From positions 56,616,053-56,680,052 of the forward strand of contig NC_084702.1 of assembly GCF_028389875.1 (NCBI RefSeq): a stretch of DNA of 64,000 nucleotides, read 5' to 3'. The stretch's first letter is position 1. Each line of letters starts with the position of its first letter. This document shows positions 47,571 through 61,566 of this stretch, piece by piece. Both the position numbers and the translations under genes were made by a program. Below the pieces are notes generated by a model. That model was given only the letters and a program-made list of their open reading frames with translations. It searched no databases and was not told where the DNA came from. This stretch comes from Rhea pennata. Taxonomy: Eukaryota; Chordata; Aves; Rheiformes; Rheidae.

Positions 47571-50500
47571 CATAGATTATATGGATATTATTCTGAAAAG
47601 TAGAGACCATCATAGTTTCTGAAATCATTAGCCACGTTCAGTACCCACTTCATTTATAAGTGTGATGCCTGTATTTAATCTGGTGTGCAGCTATGCTTCT
47701 GAGTAACAGTAATGACTCCAGTGATGGCTACTTCAACAGACAGCATCTTGCTAATGTTGGAGTTGGAGCCATATTTGCTTTCAAACACTGTATAGCCCAT
47801 CAGTACCTGTCAGGACTTGACATAAAGAGGTTTTACCACATCACAGGCATTTGATTGCTTTTTAAGGGTTATTTTAAGAAAGGAAGACACCTACATTTGG
47901 AACCCTCTTTGTACAATATCTTAATTTAACTTGCAACTAAGGTAGGCAATGAGGAATTTAAACAGAATTAGTATAAGCTACAGCAGTGGTCTGACTGTCA
48001 TGCACAGCCTCAGATTCACTTGTGATTGGAAGAAAATCTCCCCCGCTGATCTTTGATTCAAACAGGCACAGCACAAATCAGCATTTTATTTCGTCTTCCC
48101 AAGACAAGGCCCAGCCTGAACAGCTGGTGCTGGCTTTATGCCAAAAAAGGGCTGAATGGATGGATTTAGGGATAGTCATAAAATGACTAATCAAAATAGC
48201 AGCACCTAAATGCTTCAATAGTCACATGCTGCGCTGACATTTTTAGGCAGGTCAACTCTAGATGGCCTGGTTACTCTGTGGCATTCAAATCAAATCTTAC
48301 AATGTGGCCCTATTAAGGCCAATCATTAATACCCATTTTTGCCAAAGCTAAAATGCTTAGCCAAGATGCCAGGTGACTCGGCAAGCTATTGAGACAAGAA
48401 TCAGTAATGAATGTATGACCTGCTGAGTAATGAGGCCATTTCTAGGTAAAGATGAATGTTTACTTGGGGGCAATCTTATGGTTCACTTCACCTGAAAACC
48501 TTCTCAGACTAATGCAGACGCTGCCTTACTGGATTCCAAGGGAAACATCGTCTGAAGAATGCCCGAAGGCTCTCAAGTTAAAAATCATTATTTCAAGGGA
48601 TTTCACAGAGAAATCATGGGAGAAAGGGGCTTTGTAGTCATCTGCTCCATCAGATTTTTCCAAGACGTCTAGAGAACATTTTACTCACAAAGTTACTGAA
48701 GCCATCTTCTCAGCCTCAGGAAAGGGTACACAACTTGTGGGACATTGTCATGCCTAGATGACTGAAAAGAACAGAGACTGATGAGTTACAGGCCCTGATA
48801 ATATCTTTGTGGGGCATGGAGCATTAATGGTCTGCAGCTCCTCATAGCAGGGCTACATTTCTGTCTTGAAAAAAAAGCAATCTGGAATTGGAACTTTATA
48901 TAATGGAGAAATATATGTTCAGTAGGACTTAGAACATAAGCAATAGCTTGCATTGACCTGTGAGGGCTTGTACTAGGTGTGCAGCGGCCATGCACTATCT
49001 GCATAGCGCAGGCTTGCTTTCAGCCCCTGACAGCATGGTGCAGCACTGATGTCTTCTTCCACACACTGTGTTAGTCTGACAGCCTTCTGCCTCTGTGGGG
49101 CATTTCAGAGGAACTGATCCTTTCTACCAACAGGATTTCTTGTGACCTGGGAGATCTTTGCACATCCAGGGCTACTGATTACATGACTAGCAACTTCCTT
49201 TTCTCTCCAGCTCCTGTCCTGGCTTTCTTTTTTTCTTTTCTAAATCAGCAATTCTCATGTTTTCTGACTCTGATTGAAAACATGTGGACTACAAAATGAC
49301 ACTCCCTGTTGTGACCCTTTTAGATCTGCAATACCACTTGGGCTCAAAATTCATAGTCCAGGATCTGAGGATCAGCTGGAGGGAGCAAACAAATTCGTAT
49401 CATTTTGGAAAATTGTGCTGTCTCTAGCATGTGCTTGGAGTGCAGTTTGCCAGCACTTAACATGATTAAAGAGTCTTTCTGAACAGCAAGAAATGATCAT
49501 ATTTTCAAGCACTGTAGTCAAGTAAGGCAGGAAAGAGCTCTCAGAGACCCATTTAGAATTATTTTTAGACAGTTTAGTGCCAAACTAAATCATAGCTGGA
49601 AGAATCTTGCTCAGTTTTAGAAAGTTCAGGGACAACTGGAGATGAATAGTGATTATTAACAGCCAGCACTGGAGGCAGGGCAACTGCAATACACACATGA
49701 AGGGCACACAGGGTGGGGTGTGTGAATAAAAACTGCCTGATGCTGCTTGAAGGTATGGTATACTTACAGATTAGGCAACTTCATTCACACATGAATAAAT
49801 TTTCTATTTTATTTACAGGACTTCTCTGAATATCAGTTGTTCATGAACATCACCACTTTGCATATCACTGTGATCCATATATATAATTTCATCCTATCTT
49901 ATATTTGCAAGAGAGGTATGCAAAACTTCACAGTATGCTTAGAACTAACAAAACTAAGCAGGTGAAGGCAGAAGACAGGCACATTAGTCTGCAACAATTT
50001 AGCAAGGGCTTTCTAATCTGATTAGAGGTGCAACTGGAAGGGGATCATAGATGTTGCTCATGTGTGTTGGATGTTCTACAAGATTTGCCTCTAGAGATAT
50101 ATCTGCGTTGTGCAGCAAGTTCTGTGTTAACCACTTTGGTGCTGGCTGCTAGTGAGCATGTATGTTTGCAAAGACCAGTGCTTAGCAGGGGTTATAGATG
50201 CTAGTCCGTGTCTTAGAAAGGTTTTGGCTGTGTTAGTGTGATGCTTTCCCAGGTTAAAATACGTTGCTGGGCATGGGCCAGGTCCTGGCGCATTATGGGC
50301 AGCAGGAAGAATTAACTCCGTCTCAAGTACGTCACCAAAGGCTTTAAAGTTTTTTTTTTGTTTTTTGTTCCCCCTTCCCTTCCCCGGATGAAGCTCTGAA
50401 GTACATGAGTGCAAGAATATGCTGACTATTTAAAGCTGGTAAGTCACTGGTTATGTCTGTTACGTCTTTGGAGTGAAAAAAAATAGGGGGAACTACGATT

Positions 50501-53500
50501 CTTCATTTAAAAGCTGGGTTAGTCAGAGATGGAACAGGCACACTGGATACTTCCAGAGTCCAGACACACGGCCCTGTTGTGCTTGAGTCTCAGCTAATGC
50601 ATTCATAGCTACTAGATCCTGCACATCACCATACCAGTAAAATCCTGCAGCTCTGAGAAGCTGCAGAGCCTCTTGGCAACCTGTGTTCGTCCTTAGATAT
50701 TTCCCTCCTCACCTTCCCAGTAGTTGTATTTGTTAGAAAGAATATCCATGGAAATCTGTGAAAAACTCACCAGGCTCAAGTGTGTTTGCTATGATCAGAC
50801 CATGATGTGCTGGGGAAGGTGGCTGCTTGCTCCATGCTCCAGCTGGCCGCTACACAAACGCGCTCTCCAGCACCACCTGGTTCACCTGTCACAGCTACCC
50901 TGGTCTGCTCTCAGGAGAGAGAAAAACTGATGTCCCTTCCCCTACCCTAATTACCATTTCTTGCCTCTGTATAGCACTAGTGTCACCACAGATCTGACCT
51001 CAGAAGATGCCATGACCCATCAGGCCCCTTCTCCTTCCCTGTTGATCAACCCGAGGTTTTCAGCCACCAGAGGCAGGCTTAACAGCCAGGCTCCTAGATG
51101 CTGATACTGGTTTTTCAAATGGGGAACCCTCTAGCCCTGGAGTATTGGCCCTGAGGAGTTGGAGGTGGTCTTTTCCCGCTGTTGTCACTGCCTGTAGCAC
51201 CCAATCCACAGGCAGAGCCTGGCCCTAGTGAAAGAAAATTGGTCCCTGAGTTTCCCAATAGAGGATGGAGAGGGAGACAGACACTCTAAGATCGATTGCT
51301 CGGTGGTGATGAACCCTCTGGATGGGTGAGGGGAGAGTCGCTCACTCTCATGGATGCTGACAAGGACCCGATCAGAGGTTGGGCATCTCCAAACCTGTGT
51401 TGGGCACTGTAAAGGGCTCAGTGGAGGCTCCCACCTGAAAATCTAGCACATCTGGGCGGCCAGGCAGTCCCTCTCCAACTCCTTCAAACAACTCTGTAGG
51501 GTACCAGAAAGCCTAAAGAGAGATGAAGGATCAAAATGGTCAGAAGGATATTTTACTGCACAGTAGCAGAAAGCAGTCTGAGTAGCTTGAGTATAAGAAG
51601 AAAGAGTTGTATCACAGGTTTTCCAGATTTCTCTAGAGAGTCATTGAACATGGATGCATGTATTAAAGTTGCAAACCTTTACCTCTGGCTGACCATTTGA
51701 CAGTCATTTGGCACCTTTGAGGGCTTTAATGGCTCGTGGACATAATTGTTTCCCAGCATACTGTAGCTGTTAAAATTCCTAATTCTTACCCAGTTTCACC
51801 CTCAAAACTGCCCACAGAGTAAAGCAATATTTTCTTATCTCTGGCCCTGGTGGCTACTCTGGTGAAGGATAAATGATTACTATTAAAATGTCTTGAAAAA
51901 CTAAGCTAACATAGGGCAATCTTTCTTGTTCTTTTCCTCTCAGCTGAAAAGCTATTAGTATGTTCCTCAGGGAACAGGAGATTATTTTATATTGGCAATG
52001 TAGTAATAGAATTCTCCCCCAAATCCTCTTATTAAATGAAGGAAAAATAGAGGAGTTTGTCCTGGAATTACAGCGCTTTGACTAGTTAATGACTAAAAGG
52101 TAATTTGAACAGAGAGATGACAGTGAGTGGCATTATATTTTTGTATTACAGTATTCCTGACATGAGTACCTGGATTACAAGCACTGTTACAGATACAGAT
52201 ATCATCTTTTAGAAGTGTTTGTGCTTCATCTGCAATGAAAGAGGGTGGCTGAAGATTCAGCCTGGTCAACATCAGCAGCAAGGAACAGGAGAGTAAAGAA
52301 AGCATAAAAACTTCCTTCAGTTCTTATACTATTTTAAAATTGTTTCATCATCACTAATTCGACAGTATCAACCAAGTATCAAATACAACCATAATAGCAA
52401 GAATTTTGAGGTTTTGTTGGTCTTGTCTCTAGCCAGTATCCAGAGTAAATGCATTTCTTCAGAAACTGGGCTTGAAAATTGGCCTTCTGGAATTTTAACA
52501 AGTCCAAAAAGCGAGTTTCATTGTGGTTAATAACAACTGGCATCTATAATGCTTTTTTTGGTGATGGGGATCATAACAGAAATTTTGTGGTAGACTCATG
52601 TTATGTGCACGTATGTAAAATGCAATGAAGGTTTAAGAAAACAACACAGTAGAAAACAGATCAGTATAGGTTGTTCATTATCAAAATAGTTCTAACAAGG
52701 CAAAAATATTCAGTTTCTATGTGTTGGAAAGCAGAAAAAATGGTCATCTCATGGTTCCCTTGTAATTTTATCCTGTGTGCTCCTTTTCATGCTTACTCTG
52801 AGTTGCTGCGTGCTCATCCCTGGCAATCTGAGGGTGAGTGAATCTCCACGGAGAGCTACTGCACACATACACAACTCCAGGAGAACTACATAGCATGCTT
52901 ATATCTCAGTAAAAAAAAATACATATTTGGAAACTTGTTATATGTTGTAACAAATTTGTACAAGGTTTGCACCTTTGCACACCTACTTTTAAAACTGGAG
53001 GTGAGCCTCCATTGCTTTATACCTCCATTGTATGTCAGCAAAAAGACAGAATGACAAAGATTTAACAAAAATTATAAAGATCTGGTGGGATGGATCGCAC
53101 AATCCCAAAGGCAAGAGACACTTATATTGGTAAATATGATAAAAAAATAGGAAAACTGCCTGAGGAAAAAACAGCCTAGCAATATCTTGGGAAGAAGAGA
53201 AAAACCTGCTTGAGTTGAATGGCTTTGAAACCACAGTTTTGGGAAATTTTACTGTCAACCTTACAGTTTCAAAACAGAGACTCACTCCTGTTTATTTGCT
53301 GCACTTTTCTAACAGACTGTGAAAAGAGCATCTCCACTGAGGAAAAGGAAGAACTAGACACTCATACTTGAAAAGCTTTGCAGAGCTTTGCTCATATTAA
53401 AGAATGGTATTTGGAAAGCCACTAAGCAGAGCAATGAGAAAAGAAAGCAACTTCACCACAAGCAGAACGATCCCTTCAAAATCCCTGTATCCCCTTGGTG

Positions 53501-55732
53501 CACCTCTGCTGCCTTGCTTTGCAGCAGTGTTTCCGAGGGGAGTTGAAGGCAGCTATTGACCCTCCGCATGGTGCACCCCTCAGGGTGCAGGACCTTCCTG
53601 GTTATGTCTCCTTTGTGTCTTCCTTGGCATAAACACTTGGCCTTCTCCATTTTAGAACTTGACAGAGTATTTGGGAAAGATGATGGGAACATTTCTAATG
53701 AGGATTACAGGGAGAAAAAGGATGCGTCTCTAGGTAAAATGATTCAAAAAATGCATTATGCATAATAACAACACTAACCTCTTAGATTCAAATGTGTATC
53801 TGACATGTACAAATACAGCTCTAGTTAAGGTAGATACAAGTCCCTGAAAGAGAAAAATACCTATTTAAAGTTTACACCAAAAAATTTCATTTCATGGGGA
53901 AGACTGGGTTGATAAACTGCAGCCTGAATGTTCTCTTCCAGGATATATCAGCCCCAAGAGGAGAAACCACAAGAGAATCATAGGGCCATAATTGGGAACA
54001 GGATATCGTGTTGAACATTGCTTATTTGACAAAACTTTTGTTGCTTTCCAAAGAGACTGAGGCTGTTCTGGATGTGCAGAATGAAGCAGACGCAAGAGAC
54101 TGCTGAGGAAGATAAAGAGCTAAAAACTTGCAGTCCTAAATGTTGCTTAATCCAAAAACAGAAAAGACAGTAATTTTTGCCAAAGAAAAAAAGTATATAC
54201 TGGATAAAAATCAGATATTTCCTATGTTACAGACCTAAGAAATGTAGAAATTAAATGTGGCTTCATATTGAAATTACTGACTGCCTAGACATAATGGGTT
54301 TCACTGGAATCTCATTTTAGTCTCTCATAACTGAAAATAACAATTAAAAAATAATTGGGTTTTGTTTTAACTAGATTAAATCCAGTTTGATTCTTATTCA
54401 CATAGTAAAATTACTGAGGTTATTTTAATGCAGCAGGCTTCCAGGATCTGAAAATCATGCAATTCACATAGTATAGTTTATTAAAACAGGACCTGATTTG
54501 CTCTTAATTACAGTGTCAACTTAATACATGGTAATATGAATAATTACATACTCCATGTAACTCTCCATGGTTTTTAATTACTGTAGCAATTTCCTGATCA
54601 CTATTCCCAGATATTTTTTAGCTAACTGATAATACACCTATAAAATTTCTTATTAAATACAAGTCAGCTAAGCAAAGCTGCCAGTTTAATTAACCTGGTG
54701 ATAAGGAGTTTCTAATCATTCACTTCTATCTCCCCTCACCACACTGTTTCTAGTTTTATTGCCACAGTGATGCAATTTGTTTTAAAAGGACTGCACCTGT
54801 GAGAAAAAAAATCATTTGAAGAGAGCCTTTTAATTGTAATTGTTCACAATTTGTGTCAGAAGTACATACTTGCCCATACATTGTAAACTGCCCATTATTT
54901 CTGTCATTTTGATTTTTCATTAAAACAAAGACTTAAAAATGGTATAACCTGTAGATTATATGTGAAGTGAGGAGACTGCAGCTTATGTAGGTAATATATA
55001 CACTATCACAGAAACAAATATTTGCAACAGCTGTGTGTTCTCACAGGGTGACCTGCATCGGGGGAGAGACGGGTATGCTTTCTCCTCCAGGTAATGCCTG
55101 ATAAATGACTCTTACAGGCAGGCTTTTCGCTTTGAGCCACCTATCTTGGTAATGGCCCTTTGTGTTGGTTTCTCCTTCTGCATCAACCACAGTTATCTTG
55201 ATTTCTGGTGCATGGTCCAGCAGAGAAAGACCCTGTGTACAGGCAAACAGCATGTATCTATGTAGTTTCCCCACTGCTTGTTAGTTTAAGGCTTGCCAAA
55301 GAGAGGCAAGCAGGAGGCTGCTGATCTCTAGAGCAGGATGAGTGTCGGCAGAAATGCTGCAGAAATGCAGAGGGAGAGTGTGGAAGTGGGACTGTGCACA
55401 TGGGTACCTGAGAAGAACAGCATGGAAAGGCATCTTCTCTGGGTACAAACATACCACAGGCAATGGATACTGTAATGTATTACCCCTAGAAGGGAAAGAA
55501 AAAATTCTCTTGTTGCTCCACAGATAGAGGGTAGCATGCCAAAAGTAAGCAAATCCACCATAGTAGTCATGCCAGTGGCCATGTCTTCAGGGCAGACTAA
55601 CATCTTGGAGAGGGATAGCTGCAACAACTTTGACTTAGTTAGCAGAGGGTATTCTTCATTCTGGGATCTCCTGTGTGAACCCCTGATACTGTCCTCTTCA
55701 GAGGAGAACAACATAGGTTTAAGCAGGGTGTT

Positions 55733-56025
55733 GAGAGGATGGAGCCAGACTTTTCAGCGGTGCCAGGCAACAGGACAAGAGGTAATGGGCACAAACTGAA
55801 ACACAGGATGTTCCACCTAAACATGAGGAAAAACTGTACTGTGAGGGTGATAGAGCACTGGAACAGGTTTTCCAGAGAGGTTGTGGAGTCTCCTTCTCTA
55901 GATATATTCAAAACCCACCTGAAGGTGATCCTGTTCAACATGCTCTAGGTGACTCTGATTGAGCGGGGGTGGGGGGTTGATCTCCAGAGCTCCCTTCCAA
56001 CCTCAACCATTCTGTGATTCTGTAA
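55733..56025 (+). mobile_element. CR1 LINE 3' end (5'-truncated)
   Basis: It starts at GAGGATGGAGCCAGACTTTT and runs through GGGCACAAACTGAAACACAGG, AACATGAGGAAAAACTGTACTGTGAGGG, GAGGTTGTGGAGTCTCCTTC and CTCCAGAGCTCCCTTCCAACC, ending with ATTCTGTGATTCTGT. These are the successive blocks of the last part of CR1 ORF2 and its 3' UTR, with the typical 8-bp terminal repeats and no poly(A) tail. The 5' truncation is normal for CR1. A 69-codon open frame (55739-55948) is a remnant of ORF2. Confidence 0.93.
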
Positions 56026-59000
56026 TTTAGCAGCATGACACTTGCCTGCATTAATCTGCTTTTGCCTTTGCAACTGAGAGAAGTTGCCAGAGTTTATTTG
56101 TAACTGCTAAGTGAAGGCATCAGTAGTTTGGCAGCTTTATGCTACTGTAACAAAATGGAACAAACCATTCACAAAACATAGGATCAGAGTGAGCACCTCA
56201 GGCCAGGAGTTCAGGCTGGGGCTGTCCCTGTGACCTGCATCTACCTGCCTGTGGTGGCTGGTGACTCCTAGCCACGGCTTTGCATGTGCATGTGCTGTTT
56301 GAGATAAGCTGCTCAGGCTATACTGAGAAAACACAGGTGATGCTGCAACTTGGATAGCAAGAAGGCAGCACCCATATTTATTCCTTTTGCAGCTGACAGC
56401 ACCAACAACAAGCTCAGAGAGGAGCATTCGAGCTCTGGTGAATTTAGTGCCTGTGTTAAAGTGTTTGGTCACCTACTGTATTAGAGATTCAGGCATCTCC
56501 CAGCAGCAGTGGCTCCTGAAAAGGTTACAAAGAAGCAGACTTTCCCTTAGACACAAGGGACTCATCTCTCCAGGGTACCAATTACTACTGAGCCTGGCAC
56601 TGTGCTAGCAGCCCTTAGATCAGATTGTCTCAAGGAACAGCAACAAGCCACTTTCAGTGCTGCCTCCAATACCACCAGTTGATTGGACAAAATCAGGATT
56701 TACTATTTTTGCACGCACTGCTATGCCCAGCTCTTTAAGAAAGCTATGCTTAGGACAAGGAGTGTAAGGCAGGCTTCCACAACTCCTTCAGGTGAACTTT
56801 ATAACCCTGTTTCTATGGTATTGGTAACCTGGATGTGTGCCCAAGCCAGACTGTGTGAGGAGAGGAAGAAAAGAAGGTTAGAAATCCAACCTGGTTTAGG
56901 CAGTTTTCAGGGCTATGGTTTCCATTCTGAAAAACAATCCTTAAATGCCATCTAGTGGTAAAAGTTATTTTCCTTTTCCATTTTAGCCTTACAGAGAGAG
57001 AAACACAATTGGTAAAGAAGAACCTCTTGTTGTTGCTGGACTAGAAGCAAGCAGTAGTCAGGTCCATCATCAGTATTTCCTGAGAACCCCAGAAAGAGAA
57101 GGGAGCAGCCAGAGGTCTGCCCCCCAAAATCCTGCTATACAGCAGGCTGGCTCCAGCAACACATTTGGAGAAGTTGTACAAGGATCTGGGATATTAAGTA
57201 CCAAGCCTACAGATCACATGAAAATGAAACTCTCTATGATTAAGCTCACTTTTTTTAGCAGGTAGCATTTGTAACCACTCCTGAGAGTGGCTCATGTTTA
57301 AATTGTGAGAGGACCTGGCTGAGGAAGAATTCAGCATAAATGTGGATATCACACCCACAGAAGCCTTAACATCTCAGATGCTTGACAAAGCAATTGCCTC
57401 TGTCAAAAAGAGGTTTAAAGAAGTGCTGCTCTTGAACACTGTGCACAAAACCCTTTACTGAAACACCAAACAAAATTACAAAGAGACATTTCTCTTCTGG
57501 GACTTCCTCATTTTCCTCATCTCATAGCAGCACGGGGGGCAGTCAGCTAAGCTAATTCAATGCTATACATAAAGCGACAGACACTGTGGGCAAGCAGGCT
57601 GTATCTGTAGGAGTGAACAGTCATATGGAGAGAGAGAAAACTAAAAAAAAGCCACTGAGCTGCAAGTGTGCTGAAAGGGACAACGGGGAGCCCATGGCTC
57701 ATTGGCAAAGGCAGGCTGTACAAAGAGTGCAGTAGCAGACAGAGAGAACGGGCCAAGCAGGTCCATTTTTATAACTCATGGCAGAGTAGGATTGAAAGGT
57801 CTTAATGATTTGCTGATGTAAGACTGCAATGTGACCAGACCATGGAGACTGTGATGGAAAGACAGCTTCAAGTCCTCCTCTGCCTTTTTCCTCACCAGAA
57901 CTTGGTGATCAACAAAGCCAAGCTGCGCATACAGGAGCTGAGGGTCTGGTCCTGCTGAAACCTTTCTTGTGAGATAGCAGCATCCTCATGCATCTCATCT
58001 CATGTTACCAGCACAGCTTCAGCATCCCGGCACCCTTTCTGTCCCAAGTGCTGACCACCTTGTGCTCAGCTAGACAGATGTGCCTGCTGCTGAGACCCTG
58101 ACACCCTGCAGGCTGGCAGAGGCCAGCACGTGGCTCCCCAAGCAGCTGCATTTAAGTTGTAGCAGGTTAGGGCACTCGGCTCCTGTCAACATGGGGTGAA
58201 TTTGTCACATGAGAATGGTCAGAAGAACATAAGAACCAGTATCAACTCCCTGCGCTACCCCTCAGGAAAAACAGGAACCTGAAAACAACTGCAGGTGAGG
58301 ACCACATCCTCCTCTGGAAAGGGGAAGGAGAGAGCATGGAGAGCAACCCCAGAGGCCAGGCGTGCTGGGCTAGTGGCAGCTCTTTGTCATGAAAGAGCAG
58401 GCAGTGTTAGAGCTCTGTGTCCTCACCCTGCTTCCCCCTCCGCGTCCTCCCTGCTGGCTGTGGGTGCCTGTCGCCCACTCCTGTGGCGTGCACAGTGCTG
58501 TTTTCTTTTTAACAGGCTTTGGACTGGCGAGAGCTGTTTGAGAGGAATGCTGTCCTGGGTATCCTCCCTCAGTCAGACCATCTGTGCTTGAGGGTCATGT
58601 TGCCCATGCTTCCCACAGGTCATTTTACCCTCCTTCCACTGCTGCAAAGGCCCCTGTGTCTGAAATTCTCCCCTCCCTTTCATATGGAAGGTGCTGGAGT
58701 CAGACTCGGCCCTGCCTACACTTGCAAGCATGACTACACCACCTCAGCAGAGCAATGAGTGTGGACAGGGCAGCTGTGACGGTAGTTCACCAGCCCACAC
58801 CAGATCAAGTGAGACCATGGGCAGCAGAGGGGCAGGTTCAGTGGCCATGGTGTGGCACACCAGACTTTGACAGACCAGGCTTTATCACAAAGTCAGAGAA
58901 GAGCAGAGGCCATAGGCCTGTGTCTGAACCATTCACCAAGTAACATGTCTGTCCGGCAGTCAGCTGACTGTGGTGACAGCTGCCACCACCTCCTCCTTCA

Positions 59001-61083
59001 AACTTGACCACACTGCACATGGATGGAAATTATACTCTGCATATCCCATTCCTCCACCTTGTCTCCCACTGTTCCCTTCTGCCGCTACCTGACAGCAGGA
59101 CATGGTAGAAAAAACGTGGTAGAAAAACAGTTTGCAGTAACAGCCAAGGCAGCTGAATATGTTTCCCCCCTCTAGCAGGGATTTATGGCTCTCTTCCACC
59201 CCCTCAACTTTCAGCTGCTGCAAACCATTAGGAGCACACACTGTTTTAAATGCTGGCATCTTTTTTTGTTGTTTTTGCCTGCTCAAACTTTATGACCCAT
59301 TATATTTAAAATGAAGTTTACAACTTGCAGCTCCTAGACCCATCATTAGACAGATTTTTTAATAAAAAGGTAATGCAATTCATGCACTGAATGCAGTCCT
59401 GTACAAAGGAGCAGATGAAATCTCTACACTGTTGGAAGGTATTTTCCTCCAGCTCAGCTCTCTTGTTTATGTATATGCATTAAGTTAAAACATCTGGATA
59501 TGCACAAAAGAATTACTGGAAATGAAGCAGGTATTGATACAGTCAATACATTAATTCTCAGCTGGCAAAGCATACCTTCCCAGTGAGACACTATAGAGGA
59601 GCAAAACTGAAGTCTGAAACAATACTTTTGATTTTAACATCTCTTAGGACCCACTGTCCACACTGGGGCTTTATCCTTTTGTACAAAAACGTTTTAAAGC
59701 AGGAAAATGACATATATTTTCTGACTATTCTCTTTCAGTTAGGATACAAACAGCTGCAGATTTGCCTCTTGTCTGCTTTTGTAGGTCACTCTCTGGAGTT
59801 CATGCATTGGATTCTGGCAGTTTCTGGTCAGAATGGTACTTAATGAGCTATGCACAGGCACATGACCCAGCTGCCTTTGCAGCAGAAAGTAGGGTTCATG
59901 TTAAAATAACACTGCAACACACAGTGATGTTCCAGCTTGCATGCTTTTGGGCTTATTATTTGTTGAATAGGAGTCATTTTTCAGCAGCTGCAGGAAGCAA
60001 GTTAATAAAGATAGCACTACATCCGTTTCTAATTCATAAACTAAAAGTGTTGTGTTACCTGCTCTCCACAAAAGATATACAAGATTCAAGTTTGCTCATG
60101 TTGGAGTGAGGTCTAACCCAAAATTTTTTGTAGTCTCGGTTGCTATCAAGCCTTAATATGCAACAGCATATGTCAAACAAACTGGAAACATCCTAGAAGC
60201 ACCTGGACAAACGGCAGTGGCAAAAATAATCACTACTTTGAGTGCTGAGAACAAAACTTGAGAGGGAAAGAAATGCCCCGTTTTTTCCAACAACTGAGAA
60301 ACAGGAAACAGAAGTGTGGCTACAGTTTTGGGGGCTGCATCATTACACACTGCAAGCTCAGAAGCTGTCATCCTCTTGGAGAATCTCTCAACTGTACAAA
60401 AAGCAGCAATCAAGGAAAGGCCAAGATTAACAAAGCTGCATCTGGTGTAAAAAAGGAACCAGTACATTACTTCAGAAAGTAGAGTGCATGAATACTCCCT
60501 CTGCAGACTACTGCATGGTTAGGGATACACCAGCTAGGAGGGCTGGGTCCCCAGGATGCAAAATAGTTTCTCACTGTATAGACTGAGAAATCGCCAAGAA
60601 AACTTGGACGTAAAAAAGACGCAGTACTTTGCACAAGGCTGGACTAACAGCGCGCACTGCACTGCATCCAGACAGGGTCTTTGGCTAGGCCACCACGGAC
60701 CCCAGCAGCGCAATTGTGGGAAAGGCAAACACAAGCACCCCGGGTTCGGATCGAAGGCAGGCGCTGGGTTAAAGCTGCTCAACGATCTCGGACGCTTTCA
60801 GCCGTGCGGCGGCTTCAGGCACGCTTTAACACCTCAATTTCTCCTGGAGGCCACCCAGAACCAAGTAACTGCTGCCCTGGGATGGGGCCCCCACGGCGCC
60901 TCAGGGGCAACCAGCTAAATACGTGTGAGTTTTACTTCAAGGTTTCTCCCTTTGACTGTCGCTCTCCACAGCGGCTCCCACGCGCCCCCTCCCCAGCCGC
61001 GACAACAGCGACCGCACGTACTAGACGTTTCTACACCGCCCCACCCCCCCGCAGGCCACGCCCCCTCGCAGGGTCGCTCAGGC

Positions 61084-61096
61084 GTCGCCTAGCAAC
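61084..61096 (+). promoter_or_regulatory. RFX X-box-like motif
   Basis: GTCGCCTAGCAAC matches the X-box half-sites GTNRCC and RGYAAC with a 1-nt spacer. It lies about 310 bp upstream of the AGGF1 start codon. Confidence 0.5.
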
Positions 61097-61305
61097 CACG
61101 GCAGGCGCCAGGCGCCTGCGCGTCTCGCTCGCCGCCGTGACGCCACTTCCTGCTGCCGGGGGCCTCTTCCGGGTTGCGCCGCTTTCCCGCCCCGCGGGCA
61201 GGTGCCGTCGCTTGGCGGGAGCTGTCGCCGAGCCGAGCCCAGCCCAGCCCGCGCGCGCGCGCGGCTGCCGCTGCTGTTGCTGCCCTCGCGCGCGGCCGGG
61301 ACGCC

Positions 61306-61383
61306 ATGGCTGGGGCCGGCGGGCGGGGCCGCGGCCGCCGCTTTGTCCTGTGCGCCGGGCGGCGGCTGGGGAGCGGGCGCTGA
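61306..61383 (+). other. Upstream ORF in the AGGF1 leader (25 codons)
   Basis: ATG in strong context (ACGCCATGGC) opens 25 codons of a Gly/Arg-rich peptide (MAGAGGRGRGRRFVLC...). It ends at TGA 61381-61383, 12 nt before the AGGF1 ATG and in the same frame. It would count as a uORF only if transcription starts upstream of 61306, which is likely but not shown by the sequence. Confidence 0.5.
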
Positions 61384-61395
61384 GGAGCGGCCGGC

Positions 61396-61566
61396 ATGGC
61401 CTCCCCGCCCGGCGCGGAGCTGCGGGCCCTGCGCGACCGGGTGGCGGCGCTGGAGGCGGAGCTGGGCTCCTGCCGCGGGCAGCTGGAGCGGGCGCAGCGC
61501 CGGCTCCGCCGCACCGAGCGCCTCTACCGCGAGGCGCGGGACGGCGGCGAGGCGCTGAGGAGACAG
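61396..61566 (+). CDS. AGGF1: AGGF1 exon 1 (coding part)
   Basis: 57 codons that encode the coiled-coil N terminus; the donor GTCGGT follows AGACAG. Very GC-rich, inside the CpG island. Intron 1 is 708 bp. Confidence 0.94.

Larger units (their letters stand above)
44231..60959. other. CRHBP-AGGF1 intergenic region, second part
   Basis: No gene can be supported. It contains two CR1 tail fragments (about 47440-47570 and 55733-56025), a pair of 46-bp near-repeats (47172 and 47367), and AT-rich stretches dense in TAATTA-type motifs at about 54300-54860 that could be conserved non-coding DNA. All open frames are short and lack recognisable domains. Confidence 0.6.

Noticed and set aside
55639-55941. 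A 100-codon minus-strand frame
   Set aside because: Antisense of the CR1 tail at 55733-56025.
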